A DNA stretch of 64,000 nucleotides from G963667675 sp964291545 (GCA_964291545.2 OZ219861.1:992001-1056000); one strand, 5' to 3'. Positions 48,646 to 58,026 are shown, counted from the first letter of the stretch. Translations and numbers: made by a program. The notes: generated by a model not told the origin, from the sequence alone.

Positions 48646-50562
48646 ATGGCTGAGCGGCTCTTGGACCGAATAGATAGTCCCGAAGACTTGAAAGGGCTCA
48701 ATTACCGGGAATTAGCCCAGGTGGCCAAAGAGTCCCGACAGGCCATCATCTCGGTTATAACCGAGCGCGGCGGCCACCTGGCCTCCAACCTGGGTGTGGT
48801 CGAGCTTACGCTGGCCCTGCACCGGGTCTTCGACAGCCCCAGGGACAGCATCGTGTGGGACACGACCAACCAGACTTACACCCACAAGCTGGTGACGGGC
48901 CGGCGGGAGGGCTTCCAGGCCATCCGCCTGGAGGGCGGCTTATCCGGCTTCGGAGAACCCAACGAAAGCCCTCACGACACCCTGTGCGCGGGCCACGCAG
49001 GGACCGGACTGTCCATAGCACTGGGCATAGCGGAAGGCGCAGCCAAGCGAGAGGACGGTTCCTGGACCATCGCCGTCGTCGGTGACGGGGCAATGACCTC
49101 CGGTTCCAGCTTCGAGGCGGTGAACAACATCGTCCACCTGAACCCCGAGAGATTGATTGTCATCCTGAACGACAACGGAATGTCCATCTCCGAGAACATC
49201 GGCTTTCTCACCAACTGGCGCAAGCGCTTGATCACCCATCCCGAATACCACGCCATGGTGGAGCGGGTGAGGCGCATCTCAAAGAAGGTCCCCACGGGAG
49301 AACTGATGTACCGGCTGGTCAAGCGGTTGAACACCGGGCTGGCAGGAGCGATTGTTCCGACGATGTTCTGGACCGAGATGGGATTCCAGTACCTGGGCCC
49401 GGTGGACGGCCATAACTTCAAACAACTGGAACAGACGCTGCGGCAAGCCATGAAGTCCACGAGTTCGGTGCCGTTGATACACGTGGTGACCCACAAGGGC
49501 CACGGCTATGAGCCGGCCGAGGACGATCCCGTGAAGTTCCACCAACCCAGTTCGCCGCTAGGTGATAGTTCGGGAGCGCCCACGTACTCGAAGGTCTTCG
49601 CGCAGACCCTGTCCCGCATCATGCGTGACGACGACGGCGTGGTGGGCATCAGCGCAGCTATGCTGGAGGGCACCGGCCTGGCCGAAGTGCGGGGCGAATT
49701 CCCGGAACGGGTCTTCGACGTTGGCATTGCAGAGCAAAACGCCGTCAGCATGGCCGCCGGAATGGCCTCCCATGGCCTCAAACCCTTCGTGTCCATATAT
49801 TCGACGTTTCTCCAGCGGGCCTTCGACCAGGTGGTACACGACGTGTGCCTGCAGAACCTGCCGGTGGGGCTGATCGCCGACCGGGCCGGAATCGTGGGCG
49901 AAGACGGCAAGACGCACCACGGCGCGTTCGACATTTCATACCTGAGGTGCCTGCCCAACGCGGTGGTTGCGGCGCCCAGGGACGAGAACCAACTGCAGCA
50001 CCTGGTCTACACTGCCTACAAGTACCAGGGACCCTTCGCCATCCGTATTGCCCGCGGGGCCACCGTCGGCGCGGAGTTGGACGGGGAGCTCAGAGAGTTG
50101 CCGCTGGGCAAAGGAGCGGTTATCCGGGAAGGGAACGACGTGGTTGTCTTTGCCCTGGGCAAGTCGACCTCGGCCGCCCTGGCTGCCGCCGAAGAGTTGG
50201 CGAAGCACGGCGTCTCCTGCGGCGTCGTAGACCCGGTCTTTGTAAAGCCGTTGGACCTTGACCTGCTACTGGACGCGGCCCGCAAGACACGCCGAATCGT
50301 GACCGTGGAAGAAAACGTTCTGGCCGGCGGATTCGGCTCGGCGGTGCTGGAAGCCTTGTCCGACGCCGGACTGGACGACGTATCCGTCCACCGCATAGGC
50401 ATGCCGGACGAATTTATTGAGCACGGCACTGCGGCCGACCAGCGCCACCGGCTGGAGTTGGACTCCGACGGAATCGCCCAGCGAGTGCTGCGAGTCTTTT
50501 TCCCTGACAAGGCGGCAGCCACTAGGGGCGAGGGGGCCCAGGAGATTCCGGCGACAGCCTAG
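48646..50562 (+). CDS. dxs: 1-deoxy-D-xylulose-5-phosphate synthase, variant
   Basis: First enzyme of the MEP isoprenoid pathway: pyruvate plus glyceraldehyde-3-phosphate, TPP-dependent. The 638-residue protein has the whole DXS layout: GHLASNLGVVELTLALHRVF, the TPP site GDGAMTSGSSFEAVNNI with NDNGMSI, VTHKGHGYEPAEDDPVKFH, the transketolase core IAEQNAVSMAAGMASHGLKP and DRAGIVGEDGKTHHGAFDIS, and the C-terminal LAGGFGSAVLE. Departures from typical DXS: WDVGHQAY reads WDTTNQTY, and GHSSTSIS reads GHAGTGLS. The ATG at 48646 follows AAGGAGTT. It probably retains DXS function, but a paralogous transketolase-type role is possible. Confidence 0.9.
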   Translation: MAERLLDRIDSPEDLKGLNYRELAQVAKESRQAIISVITERGGHLASNLGVVELTLALHRVFDSPRDSIVWDTTNQTYTHKLVTGRREGFQAIRLEGGLSGFGEPNESPHDTLCAGHAGTGLSIALGIAEGAAKREDGSWTIAVVGDGAMTSGSSFEAVNNIVHLNPERLIVILNDNGMSISENIGFLTNWRKRLITHPEYHAMVERVRRISKKVPTGELMYRLVKRLNTGLAGAIVPTMFWTEMGFQYLGPVDGHNFKQLEQTLRQAMKSTSSVPLIHVVTHKGHGYEPAEDDPVKFHQPSSPLGDSSGAPTYSKVFAQTLSRIMRDDDGVVGISAAMLEGTGLAEVRGEFPERVFDVGIAEQNAVSMAAGMASHGLKPFVSIYSTFLQRAFDQVVHDVCLQNLPVGLIADRAGIVGEDGKTHHGAFDISYLRCLPNAVVAAPRDENQLQHLVYTAYKYQGPFAIRIARGATVGAELDGELRELPLGKGAVIREGNDVVVFALGKSTSAALAAAEELAKHGVSCGVVDPVFVKPLDLDLLLDAARKTRRIVTVEENVLAGGFGSAVLEALSDAGLDDVSVHRIGMPDEFIEHGTAADQRHRLELDSDGIAQRVLRVFFPDKAAATRGEGAQEIPATA

Positions 50563-50714
50563 GCCCCGGTCCGCCCTGACAACCACCGCCTGACGGATTA
50601 GCCGGCAATGATTCTCGTTGACCGGGCGCGTAGGGGAAATTCTGCCGGAGTGGACCAACGTCGCGACCCGGCCCACAGAGCCTAGCAGCGAAAGACTGAA
50701 CGGAGGGATTAGTT

Positions 50715-51557
50715 ATGGCAGAGTATACGCACCCAGAGTCCTTGGTGAGCGTGGAGTGGGTGGCGGAACACGGCAGCGACTCCAATGTCCGGTTGGTGGA
50801 AGTGGACGTGGACACTTCGGCTTATGAAAAAGGGCACATAGCCGGAGCCGTGGCCTGGAACTGGCAGAGTCAATTACAGCAGTCCGTACGGCGGGACGTA
50901 ATCAGCAAGGAGGAGATGGAACGCCTGCTGGGCAACTCGGGCATCGGCAACGATACGACCATCGTCCTTTACGGCGACAACAACAACTGGTTCGCCTGCT
51001 GGGCGTTCTGGCAGCTAAAGTATTACGGGCACGAAGACGTGAGGATTATGAACGGAGGCCGGGCCAAGTGGGAGGCGGACGGGCGTCCGCTGACCACCGA
51101 CCCCGCCATATACTCGCCTCGCACGTACAGCGCCGGCGAACCCGACCAGTCGGTGCGGGCCTACCGGGACCAGGTGCTGGCGTCGGTCAATGCAGGCAAC
51201 ATATCGCTGGTGGACGTCCGCTCCCCCGATGAGTATTCCGGGGCGTTGCTGGCGCCTCCGGCCTTCCCGCAAGAAGGTTCGCAGCGTGGCGGGCATATCC
51301 CCAGCGCGGCCAATATCCCCTGGGGTCAAGCGGCCAACGAAGACGGGACGTTCAAGTCCGCCGATGAGTTGCGGGCCCTGTACGGAGGCAAAGGAATCGA
51401 CGGCAGCCGGGAGACCGTTGCCTACTGCCGCATCGGCGAGCGTTCTTCCCATACGTGGTTTGTGCTGACCCAGCTGCTGGGGCACGAGAACGTGCGCAAC
51501 TACGACGGCTCGTGGACCGAGTGGGGCAGCATCGTCGGCGCGCCAATCGAGAAATAG
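50715..51557 (+). CDS. Two-domain thiosulfate/3-mercaptopyruvate sulfurtransferase
   Basis: A 280-residue tandem rhodanese. The N-terminal domain (about 1-140) is inactive-looking: VSVEWVAEHGSDSNVRLVEV, AVAWNWQSQLQ and TTIVLYGDNNNWFACWAFWQ. The C-terminal domain (150-280) has SLVDVRSPDEYSG, GHIPSAANIPWGQAANEDGT and the catalytic VAYCRIGERSSHTWFVL, whose Cys carries the persulfide. CRIGERS resembles the loop of thiosulfate sulfurtransferases (CRxGxRS). It transfers sulfur from thiosulfate or mercaptopyruvate. A strong GGAGGGATTAGTT site precedes the ATG. Confidence 0.93.
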   Translation: MAEYTHPESLVSVEWVAEHGSDSNVRLVEVDVDTSAYEKGHIAGAVAWNWQSQLQQSVRRDVISKEEMERLLGNSGIGNDTTIVLYGDNNNWFACWAFWQLKYYGHEDVRIMNGGRAKWEADGRPLTTDPAIYSPRTYSAGEPDQSVRAYRDQVLASVNAGNISLVDVRSPDEYSGALLAPPAFPQEGSQRGGHIPSAANIPWGQAANEDGTFKSADELRALYGGKGIDGSRETVAYCRIGERSSHTWFVLTQLLGHENVRNYDGSWTEWGSIVGAPIEK

Positions 51558-51776
51558 GACTTGCCGCGGCCAGCGCGGGGGACCGGCGGCATGGACGTCC
51601 CCGTAAATTCCGAGGGACGACTGGCTCAGGACAGCCTAGTTGCGGCCCAACCTATGGCCTTCACTCTCGGGAGTCGCTGGCCGGGGAGTCGGGCCCCCTT
51701 TGACTTACACCAGGACGAACCTGGGGAGCAGGACGGCGAGGGCGCCGGAATGCCCGTAATCTCGCTATTCGTTCTT

Positions 51777-51805
51777 TTGCAATTTATAGGGCGCTCCGGT
51801 AAGAT
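51777..51805 (+). promoter_or_regulatory. Sigma70-type promoter for ftsH
   Basis: TTGCAA (51777-51782), a 17-bp spacer and TAAGAT (51800-51805), about 50 bp upstream of the ftsH ATG. The rest of the gap 51558-51776 shows no gene. Confidence 0.55.
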
Positions 51806-51854
51806 ACAAATATAGGTTCCCACATAGCCCAGCGTAGCCTGGGCAGAGGTGTTA

Positions 51855-53822
51855 ATGGGCAGCAACCGCTGGCTGCGGAACGGGTTTGTTTACCTGCTGG
51901 TGATCATCGGGATCATCGTAATCTTCTATACCCTGTTGCCCAGTTTTGGCGGAAGCAGCGAAAGGCCGTTGTCCACGGTCATCGCCATGGCCAAGAGCGG
52001 CGAAATTCGGGAAATCCAGGTCGATGGCAACAAGCTTACGGTCTTTCCCAACAGCGGGGAGCAGTACACCAGCAGGATCAGCGGCCAGACCGATGTGGTA
52101 AGCCTGCTAACCGAAAACGGAGTTGAGTTCGGGGCCCCCGGCGGGTTAGAGGTTTCGTTTAAAGGCTCCAGCGGACTAAGAAGCTTCTTCGGGCTGCTGC
52201 TCAACTTCCTGCCCCTGATATTCTTCGGCGGCCTGATCCTGTTCATGATGCGGCAGGCCCAGGGTAGCAACAACCAGACCCTGAGCTTCGGCCGAAGTCG
52301 GGCGCGGATGATGCCCATCAACCGGCCTGGAGTTACGTTTGCCGACGTGGCGGGGGTCGAAGAGGCCAAGAACGAACTTCAGGAAGTAGTCGAGTTCCTG
52401 AAGTACCCTGAAAGATTTCTTTCCCTGGGCGCCCGCATTCCCAAGGGAATTCTGCTGGTGGGACAGCCGGGCACTGGAAAGACCCTGCTGGCGCGGGCGG
52501 TGGCCGGCGAGGCGGGAGTGCCCTTCTTCCACATCAGCGGCAGCGAATTCGTAGAGATGTTCGTGGGAGTGGGCGCGGCGCGGGTGCGGGACCTGTTCGA
52601 GCAGGCCAAGCGCAACGCCCCCTGCATTGTGTTCGTCGACGAAATCGACGCGGTGGGCAGGCACCGCGGCGCAGGACTGGGCGGGGGCCACGACGAGCGG
52701 GAACAGACGCTGAACCAGATCCTGGTGGAGATGGACGGCTTCGAGACCAATACCAACATTATCGTGGTGGCGGCGACCAACAGGCCGGACATCCTGGACC
52801 CGGCGCTGCTGAGGCCGGGTCGCTTTGACCGGCGGGTGACGCTGGACCTGCCCGACGTGGTGGGGCGCACCGCGATTTTGAAGGTCCATTCTTCCGGGAA
52901 GCCGCTGGCGCCTGAGGTCGCCCTGGATACGCTGGCCAAGGAGACCCCCGGGTTCAGCGGGGCCGACCTTTCCAACCTGATTAACGAGGCGGCCTTGTTG
53001 GCCGCCAGGGCCAACAAGAAGGCCATCTTCATGGACGAATTCGAGGAGGCCGTCGAGCGGATTATCGCCGGCCCCGAGCGAAAGAGCCGCGTTATCAGCG
53101 CCCGGGAAAAGGAAATGACGGCCTACCACGAGGCCGGGCACGCCCTGGCCGCCTGGATCCTGCCCCACGCAGACCGGGTGCACAAGATTTCCATCGTGGC
53201 CCGGGGCGCTATGGGCGGCCACACCTCGCTTCTCCCGGACGAAGACCGCTACCTGTGGACCAAGAACCAGTTCCTGGACATGCTGGTGGTCACCATGAGC
53301 GGCCGGGTGGCCGAGCAGTTGATTTTCGACGAAATAACCACCGGGGCGAGCAACGACTTGGAGCGGGCCACCAAGATCGCTTTGAGCATGATCAAGCGCT
53401 ACGGTATGAGCGAGGGCCTAGGCCCCAGGACTTTCGGCAAGCGCGAAGAACTGGTCTTTTTGGGCCGGGAAATCAGTGAAGAACGGGACTACGGCGACAA
53501 GGTGGCCGAGGAAATAGACGACGAGGTCAAGGAAATATTCGGCGCGGCCTACCGCCGGTCCGAGGAAATACTGGTTGAGCATAAGCCCAAGCTGGTGCAG
53601 CTTGCCGAATACTTGATCGAGTACGAAAGCATCACCGGCGACAGCCTGAACAAGCTGCTGGGCGATGAGGACTGGGGCGACGAGCCGGCGACCCCGGCGG
53701 TCCCGCCCGAGCCTCCCCCTCACTCGCCGGCTCCGGTCCCTGACCCGGCGCCAGGGCCCATTCCCCACCCTGCGCCCACTTTCTCCAGCCAGACGGGGAT
53801 ATCGCCGCCCAGCGGCGGCTAG
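51855..53822 (+). CDS. ftsH: ATP-dependent zinc metalloprotease FtsH
   Basis: Membrane AAA+ protease that degrades misfolded membrane and regulatory proteins. The 655-residue protein has two membrane segments (about 7-27 and 112-132) flanking a periplasmic domain, then the AAA module: Walker A GQPGTGKTLLARAVAG (about 203), Walker B IVFVDEIDAVG, pore motif FVEMFVG and the SRH region NRPDILDPALLRPGRFDRR. The zinc site AYHEAGHALAAWILP (about 424) is intact. An unusual Pro-rich tail of about 45 residues ends the protein. The ATG at 51855 is preferred; a GTG two codons earlier is possible. HflK and HflC, its known regulators, lie just downstream. Confidence 0.97.
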   Translation: MGSNRWLRNGFVYLLVIIGIIVIFYTLLPSFGGSSERPLSTVIAMAKSGEIREIQVDGNKLTVFPNSGEQYTSRISGQTDVVSLLTENGVEFGAPGGLEVSFKGSSGLRSFFGLLLNFLPLIFFGGLILFMMRQAQGSNNQTLSFGRSRARMMPINRPGVTFADVAGVEEAKNELQEVVEFLKYPERFLSLGARIPKGILLVGQPGTGKTLLARAVAGEAGVPFFHISGSEFVEMFVGVGAARVRDLFEQAKRNAPCIVFVDEIDAVGRHRGAGLGGGHDEREQTLNQILVEMDGFETNTNIIVVAATNRPDILDPALLRPGRFDRRVTLDLPDVVGRTAILKVHSSGKPLAPEVALDTLAKETPGFSGADLSNLINEAALLAARANKKAIFMDEFEEAVERIIAGPERKSRVISAREKEMTAYHEAGHALAAWILPHADRVHKISIVARGAMGGHTSLLPDEDRYLWTKNQFLDMLVVTMSGRVAEQLIFDEITTGASNDLERATKIALSMIKRYGMSEGLGPRTFGKREELVFLGREISEERDYGDKVAEEIDDEVKEIFGAAYRRSEEILVEHKPKLVQLAEYLIEYESITGDSLNKLLGDEDWGDEPATPAVPPEPPPHSPAPVPDPAPGPIPHPAPTFSSQTGISPPSGG

Positions 53823-53926
53823 ACCCGGCCCTGGTTAGTCCTCCTTTCGCATCCAGGGCATTCCGCCTTCATTTCAGGCCGTTTGTGCCCCTTTATGCCG
53901 TGCCGCCAGCCTGCACTGGAGTGCGC

Positions 53927-54214
53927 TTACTGGGCGGACGGCTCTTGTGCGGCAGCGTCGCCTTCTGCTGATGCGATGGGAAGGGCCCGGTAGTAGACCC
54001 CCCATTCCTGCATTAGTTGCCTCACTTCGGGCTGCTGCAGGGCGGTCAACTCCCTGAAGAACCCGGCCATGGCGTGCGCTGAGAGACGCTCACTGGAGCA
54101 GACCCAACTCCGTTCGGCGGGCACGACGTAGATTAGGCCGCTCTGGTGTTCGCACGAGACTTGTATCCGGGTCATGTCGTCTCCCGTAGTTACGTTCATG
54201 CCGTAATCAGCCAT
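53927..54214 (-). CDS. Small hypothetical protein between ftsH and hflK
   Basis: A 95-residue ORF on the opposite strand to its neighbours. It starts MADYGMNVTTGDDMTRIQVS, has GLIYVVPAERSWVCSSERL and the helical stretch FFRELTALQQPEVRQLMQEW, and ends in a loose acidic tail. Two Cys residues are present, but not as a CxxC pair. No family is recognised and no membrane segment is present. It is a reasonable gene by length and composition (weakly supported) and could be a regulator of the surrounding genes only by position, which is speculation. Confidence 0.5.
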   Translation of the reverse strand: MADYGMNVTTGDDMTRIQVSCEHQSGLIYVVPAERSWVCSSERLSAHAMAGFFRELTALQQPEVRQLMQEWGVYYRALPIASAEGDAAAQEPSAQ

Positions 54215-54386
54215 TGATACCAGTCCTCCAAGATATACATTGGTATGCCCAGTGGAATATTTAGCCAGGTTTCCGGCCGGTAGTAAATCCCTGAGCCAAT
54301 CGGATTGTACAGGGATTGCCGGGAACTGGGCATACAGTCATTGACGCTGATATGGTACATCCCTGGTGTTAATGGTAGAATCTAGC

Positions 54387-54409
54387 GGGTTGACGATTTC
54401 GGTCAACCC
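54387..54409. promoter_or_regulatory. Inverted repeat upstream of hflK
   Basis: GGGTTGAC-GATTTCG-GTCAACCC is a perfect 8-bp inverted repeat 57 bp before the hflK ATG. It has no T-tract, so it looks like an operator rather than a terminator. It does not match CIRCE. Confidence 0.4.
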
Positions 54410-54465
54410 ATCCGGCGAATACCGTAGCCGGTCGAATAGCCAATCGCGAATAAGGACGCTTGAGT

Positions 54466-55584
54466 ATGTATCCACAGGGAGGGCGGCAGCCCGAGTTCGA
54501 CTTCGAGCAGGTGATGGGCCGGGCCCGAGAAGGGTGGGACCGGATTAGCCGGCGGCTGGGCGGCGGCGGCATAGGCCTGGTGGCCGCCCTGCTGGTCGGG
54601 TTGATCCTGGTCATCTGGCTGGCCACCGGCATCTACACCATCGGCCCCGGAGAGCAGGCTGCGCTCCAGAGGTTCGGCAGCGTCTGCGACACCATTGTCG
54701 GCCCCTGTGAAGAAGACGGCGGCCTGGTGACCAACACCGGCCTGCACTGGTGGTGGCCCGCTCCCATCGGCAAGAAGCAGGTGTTGCTGGTGAATGAAGT
54801 GCGCCGCATGGAGCTTGGCTTTAGAGAAGAGGAGGGGGTGGGCCCAGCGCCGGTGCTGGACGAGGCCCTGATGATCAGCGGCGACCTGAACATCGTGGAT
54901 GTGCGGATGGTGGTGCAGTACGACATCAAGAACCTGGTGGACTTTCTATTCCGGGTCGACGACCCCGGGGAGACGGCCGGTCCGGAGCGAAACGTCTCTA
55001 TGGGCAGGCCGGATGGCCTGACACTGAAGGACGCGGCCGAGGCCGCTCTGAGATTGGTCGTCGGGCAAAGGTCAATCGGCGATGTGTTAGCAGAACAGCG
55101 CACCGAGGTTGAAGAAACGACCAGGGCCCGGCTGCAAGAGACCCTGGACAGCTACAATACGGGCATCAATATCGTTGGCGTCGAACTCCAGGAGGTGCAA
55201 GCCCCTGAGCAGGTCAGCGACGCCTTCGCCGACGTGGTACGGGCCAGGCAAGACAAGCAGACGGCCATCAACCAGGCCCAGGCATTCGAAAACCAGCGGC
55301 TTCCGGAAGCCCGAGGACAAGCGGCCCAAATCGTTCAGGCGGCGGAGGCCTTCAAGGAAGCCCGGATAGCCAGGGCAGAGGGTGAAGCCGACCAATTTAC
55401 CGCAATTCTCACGGAATTCAAGGAATCAGAAGAAGTTACCCGCCAGCGACTCTACCTGGAAGCGATGGAGGACATCCTGCCCGGTATAACCAAGATCATC
55501 GTGTCCGAAGACACCGAGTCGGTGCTGGTCCTGGGAGGACAGGACGGCGCCGTGGCTCCCATACCCATAGGTCCCAGCCAGTAG
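54466..55584 (+). CDS. hflK: HflK-type SPFH protein
   Basis: A 372-residue membrane-anchored SPFH (band 7) protein, partner of HflC in the complex that surrounds and restrains FtsH. A Gly-rich cytosolic start is followed by one membrane segment (about 28-50, IGLVAALLVGLILVIWLATG), then GPGEQAALQRFGS and TGLHWWWPAPIGKKQVL, the SPFH entry motif. Later LQETLDSYNTGINIVGVELQ and the coiled, Arg/Glu-rich FEDVVRARQDKQTAINQAQA-like region are HflK hallmarks. ATG at 54466 (AAGGA 9 bases before) is preferred over the TTG at 54460. HflC follows after 40 bp. Confidence 0.93.
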   Translation: MYPQGGRQPEFDFEQVMGRAREGWDRISRRLGGGGIGLVAALLVGLILVIWLATGIYTIGPGEQAALQRFGSVCDTIVGPCEEDGGLVTNTGLHWWWPAPIGKKQVLLVNEVRRMELGFREEEGVGPAPVLDEALMISGDLNIVDVRMVVQYDIKNLVDFLFRVDDPGETAGPERNVSMGRPDGLTLKDAAEAALRLVVGQRSIGDVLAEQRTEVEETTRARLQETLDSYNTGINIVGVELQEVQAPEQVSDAFADVVRARQDKQTAINQAQAFENQRLPEARGQAAQIVQAAEAFKEARIARAEGEADQFTAILTEFKESEEVTRQRLYLEAMEDILPGITKIIVSEDTESVLVLGGQDGAVAPIPIGPSQ

Positions 55585-55624
55585 GGCGATGTCTTTTCCA
55601 GCACTGTGAGGTAAAGAGGTACTT

Positions 55625-56740
55625 ATGCGAAACTTGCTGCTCATCGGCGGCTTCGTAATTTTCGGCATCATCATGTTCAGTTGCTCGGTGTACACCGTCG
55701 ATGAGACTGAGCAGGCCATCGTAACCCGCTTCGGCGAAGTCCAAGGGGATGTCAAGACCGTGCCTGGCCTGTATTTCAAGGCACCCTTCAACATCGACCA
55801 GGCGACGACCTATGACAAACGGCTGCTTCGTATTGATGCCCCTCCCCAGGAGATGCTGGACGTCAACCTGTTGCTGCTGGATATCGACTCCTACGCCCGT
55901 TACCGCATCATAGACGCGATCCAATTCCGCAAGACGTTGAACTCGGAGGAAAACGCCCGCCGAGTCTTGGGTCAGAAGGTGAACGCTGCTCTCAGGGCGG
56001 AGGTGGCCCAACTAGAGCGGCCCCAGATCATTGGCGGTGAGGTGAAACTGGATCCCGATGGCAACCCCGTAACGGATGATGAAGGTGACACTGAGGTCAC
56101 CGCAACGGAGTCTCGAACGCAAATGTTGACCCGAGTGCTGGCGGCTGTCAAGGAGGACTTGGCCGACGAGCCGGAGCCTTTCGGCGTGGAAATGGTTGAC
56201 GTGCGCATCAAGCGGGCGGACTTCCCGGATGCAGTATCGGACCGGGTATTCGCCAGGATGGAATCGGAACGGGAAAAGATAGCCAGACGCCTGCGGGCTG
56301 AAGGAGAGGAAGAGTCTCGCGACATCAGAGCCCAAGCCAATAGGCAGGTGGAAGTGATCCTGGCGGACGCCGACCGGACCAGCAACAGGCTCCGGGGTGA
56401 AGGCGAAGCCCAGGCAATTGCCATATTGGCGGAGGCCCTGGAGCAGGACCCTGAATTCTTCTCCTTCAGGCGCAGCCTGGAGGCATATCGGAGTATCTTC
56501 GACCCGGGAACTACCGTTATCCTCTCAGCGGATTCGCCCCTGTTCCAGTTCCTGGACACGGCGGGGGATGTGTTGTCCGGCCAACCTGCTGTGGCGGAGC
56601 CTCTGGATGACCAAGGGATGACTCAGGAATCGGACGGGATGGAAGAAGAACCGGGCGACGATGCTATGGCCGAAGAGTCCGGCGGCATGGAAGAGGAGTC
56701 TGGCGGCGAGGCCATGACCGACGAAGGGGAAAGCCAGTAG
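55625..56740 (+). CDS. hflC: HflC-type SPFH protein
   Basis: Partner of HflK. The 371-residue protein starts with a membrane segment (LLLIGGFVIFGIIMFSC), then VDETEQAIVTRFGEVQGDVK and TVPGLYFKAPFNIDQATTYD, the SPFH entry, IDSYARYRIIDAIQF, VEMVDVRIKRADFPDAVSDR, and RLRAEGEEESRDIRAQANRQ, the conserved HflC coiled region. An inserted acidic loop (about 140-160) and an unusual acidic C-terminal tail of about 40 residues (GMEEEPGDDAMAEESGGMEE) with repeated GGMEEE units stand out. Follows hflK in an operon. Confidence 0.93.
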   Translation: MRNLLLIGGFVIFGIIMFSCSVYTVDETEQAIVTRFGEVQGDVKTVPGLYFKAPFNIDQATTYDKRLLRIDAPPQEMLDVNLLLLDIDSYARYRIIDAIQFRKTLNSEENARRVLGQKVNAALRAEVAQLERPQIIGGEVKLDPDGNPVTDDEGDTEVTATESRTQMLTRVLAAVKEDLADEPEPFGVEMVDVRIKRADFPDAVSDRVFARMESEREKIARRLRAEGEEESRDIRAQANRQVEVILADADRTSNRLRGEGEAQAIAILAEALEQDPEFFSFRRSLEAYRSIFDPGTTVILSADSPLFQFLDTAGDVLSGQPAVAEPLDDQGMTQESDGMEEEPGDDAMAEESGGMEEESGGEAMTDEGESQ

Positions 56741-56868
56741 GCTACGGCGCAACGGCCGGCCCCACTCCCGTATCGCACTTTGAATACTCGCATGTTTTCT
56801 GCCGCGGCCCGGCCCTGTCCCCAGAGTCAGGGCGCCACAGGCTCGGCAGATAACCTCTTGAAGCAGCG

Positions 56869-58026
56869 ATGAGAATTCACGAGTACCAGGCCAAAGAGAT
56901 TTTCGCTCGCTATGGATTGCGGGTGCCTAACGCCAAGGTAGCTGGTTCCCCCCAGGAAGCCCGGAAGGCTGCTCAGGAACTGGGCGGCCAGGCTGTGTTG
57001 AAAGCCCAGGTGCACGCCGGCGGACGAGGCCTGGCCGGCGGGGTCAAGGTGGTCCGGTCCCCTGACGCAGCCGAAGAGACGGCCCGCGCCATGCTGGGAA
57101 CGCCGTTGGTGACCGCACAGACCGGCGCAGAGGGCTCCCCGGTGAACCAGTTGCTCGTCGAGGAACTGCTGGACGAAATAGGCCGGGAGCTATACCTGGC
57201 AATCACCGTGGACTCGGTGCAGCGATGCCCGGTGGTGCTGGTCAGCGGCAAAGGCGGCATGGACATCGAGCAGGTGGCGGAGTCTACGCCCGAGGAAATT
57301 CACACCGAGCCGGTGGACCCGGTTATGGGGTTCATGCCCTTTCAGTCCAGGCGGCTGGCCGCTCGCCTGGGATTGGATTCCAAGCAGGCTCGGGAATTGG
57401 CGCAAACCATAGATGCGCTCTATCGCATATTCCGGGACAACGATTGCACGCTGGTGGAGATCAACCCTCTGGTCACCTCGACCGGCGGACAGTTAATTGC
57501 CCTGGACGCCAAAATCAACCTGGAAGATGATTCGTTGTTCCGGCAACCGGCGCTGGCGGAACTCAGGGACCGTTCCCAGGAGGACGAATTAGAGGCCCGG
57601 GCCGTAGACCTGGGAATCTCCTACGTCAACTTGGAAGGGGACGTGGGCTGCCTGGTCAACGGGGCCGGGCTGGCCATGGCGACCTTGGATGCGGCGACAA
57701 ATGCCGGCGCAGCACCGGCCAACTTCCTGGACGTGGGCGGAGGGGCCAGCGTCGAGAAGGTGGCCAGCGCGGTGGAAATCATCCTGTCCGACGCCAAGGT
57801 AAACCGGGTACTGGTAAACGTGTTCGGCGGTATTCTCCGCTGCGACATAGCTGCCGAGGGCATTGTTCAGGCTTACCGGAGCAAGGGCAGCAGCCTGCCC
57901 CTGGTGGTGCGCATGTTGGGCACCAACGTCGACGAAGGCAAATCGATTCTTAGCAATTCCGGGTTGCCCGTCACCTTTGCCGACACGTTGGCCGAGGCGG
58001 CCCAGGCCGTTCGCTCCGTACAATGA
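56869..58026 (+). CDS. sucC: Succinyl-CoA ligase beta subunit
   Basis: Beta subunit of the TCA-cycle enzyme that makes ATP or GTP from succinyl-CoA. The 385-residue protein begins MRIHEYQAKEIFARYGLRVP and has an ATP-grasp domain with LKAQVHAGGRGLAGGVK, CTLVEINPLVTSTGGQLIAL and DAKINLEDDSLFRQPAL, then the C-terminal ligase domain LEGDVGCLVNGAGLAMATLD, FLDVGGGASVEKVASA and NVFGGILRCDIAAEGIVQA. Normal length. sucD follows after 52 bp. Confidence 0.96.
   Translation: MRIHEYQAKEIFARYGLRVPNAKVAGSPQEARKAAQELGGQAVLKAQVHAGGRGLAGGVKVVRSPDAAEETARAMLGTPLVTAQTGAEGSPVNQLLVEELLDEIGRELYLAITVDSVQRCPVVLVSGKGGMDIEQVAESTPEEIHTEPVDPVMGFMPFQSRRLAARLGLDSKQARELAQTIDALYRIFRDNDCTLVEINPLVTSTGGQLIALDAKINLEDDSLFRQPALAELRDRSQEDELEARAVDLGISYVNLEGDVGCLVNGAGLAMATLDAATNAGAAPANFLDVGGGASVEKVASAVEIILSDAKVNRVLVNVFGGILRCDIAAEGIVQAYRSKGSSLPLVVRMLGTNVDEGKSILSNSGLPVTFADTLAEAAQAVRSVQ

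Noticed and set aside
51561..51815. 84-residue ORF in the gap before ftsH
   Set aside because: No ribosome binding site or family resemblance, and it runs through the predicted ftsH promoter.
52176..53222. 348-residue minus-strand ORF across ftsH
   Set aside because: Shadow of ftsH, which has intact AAA and HEAGH motifs.
54387..54409. CIRCE heat-shock operator upstream of hflK
   Set aside because: The inverted repeat GGGTTGAC/GTCAACCC does not match TTAGCACTC-N9-GAGTGCTAA.
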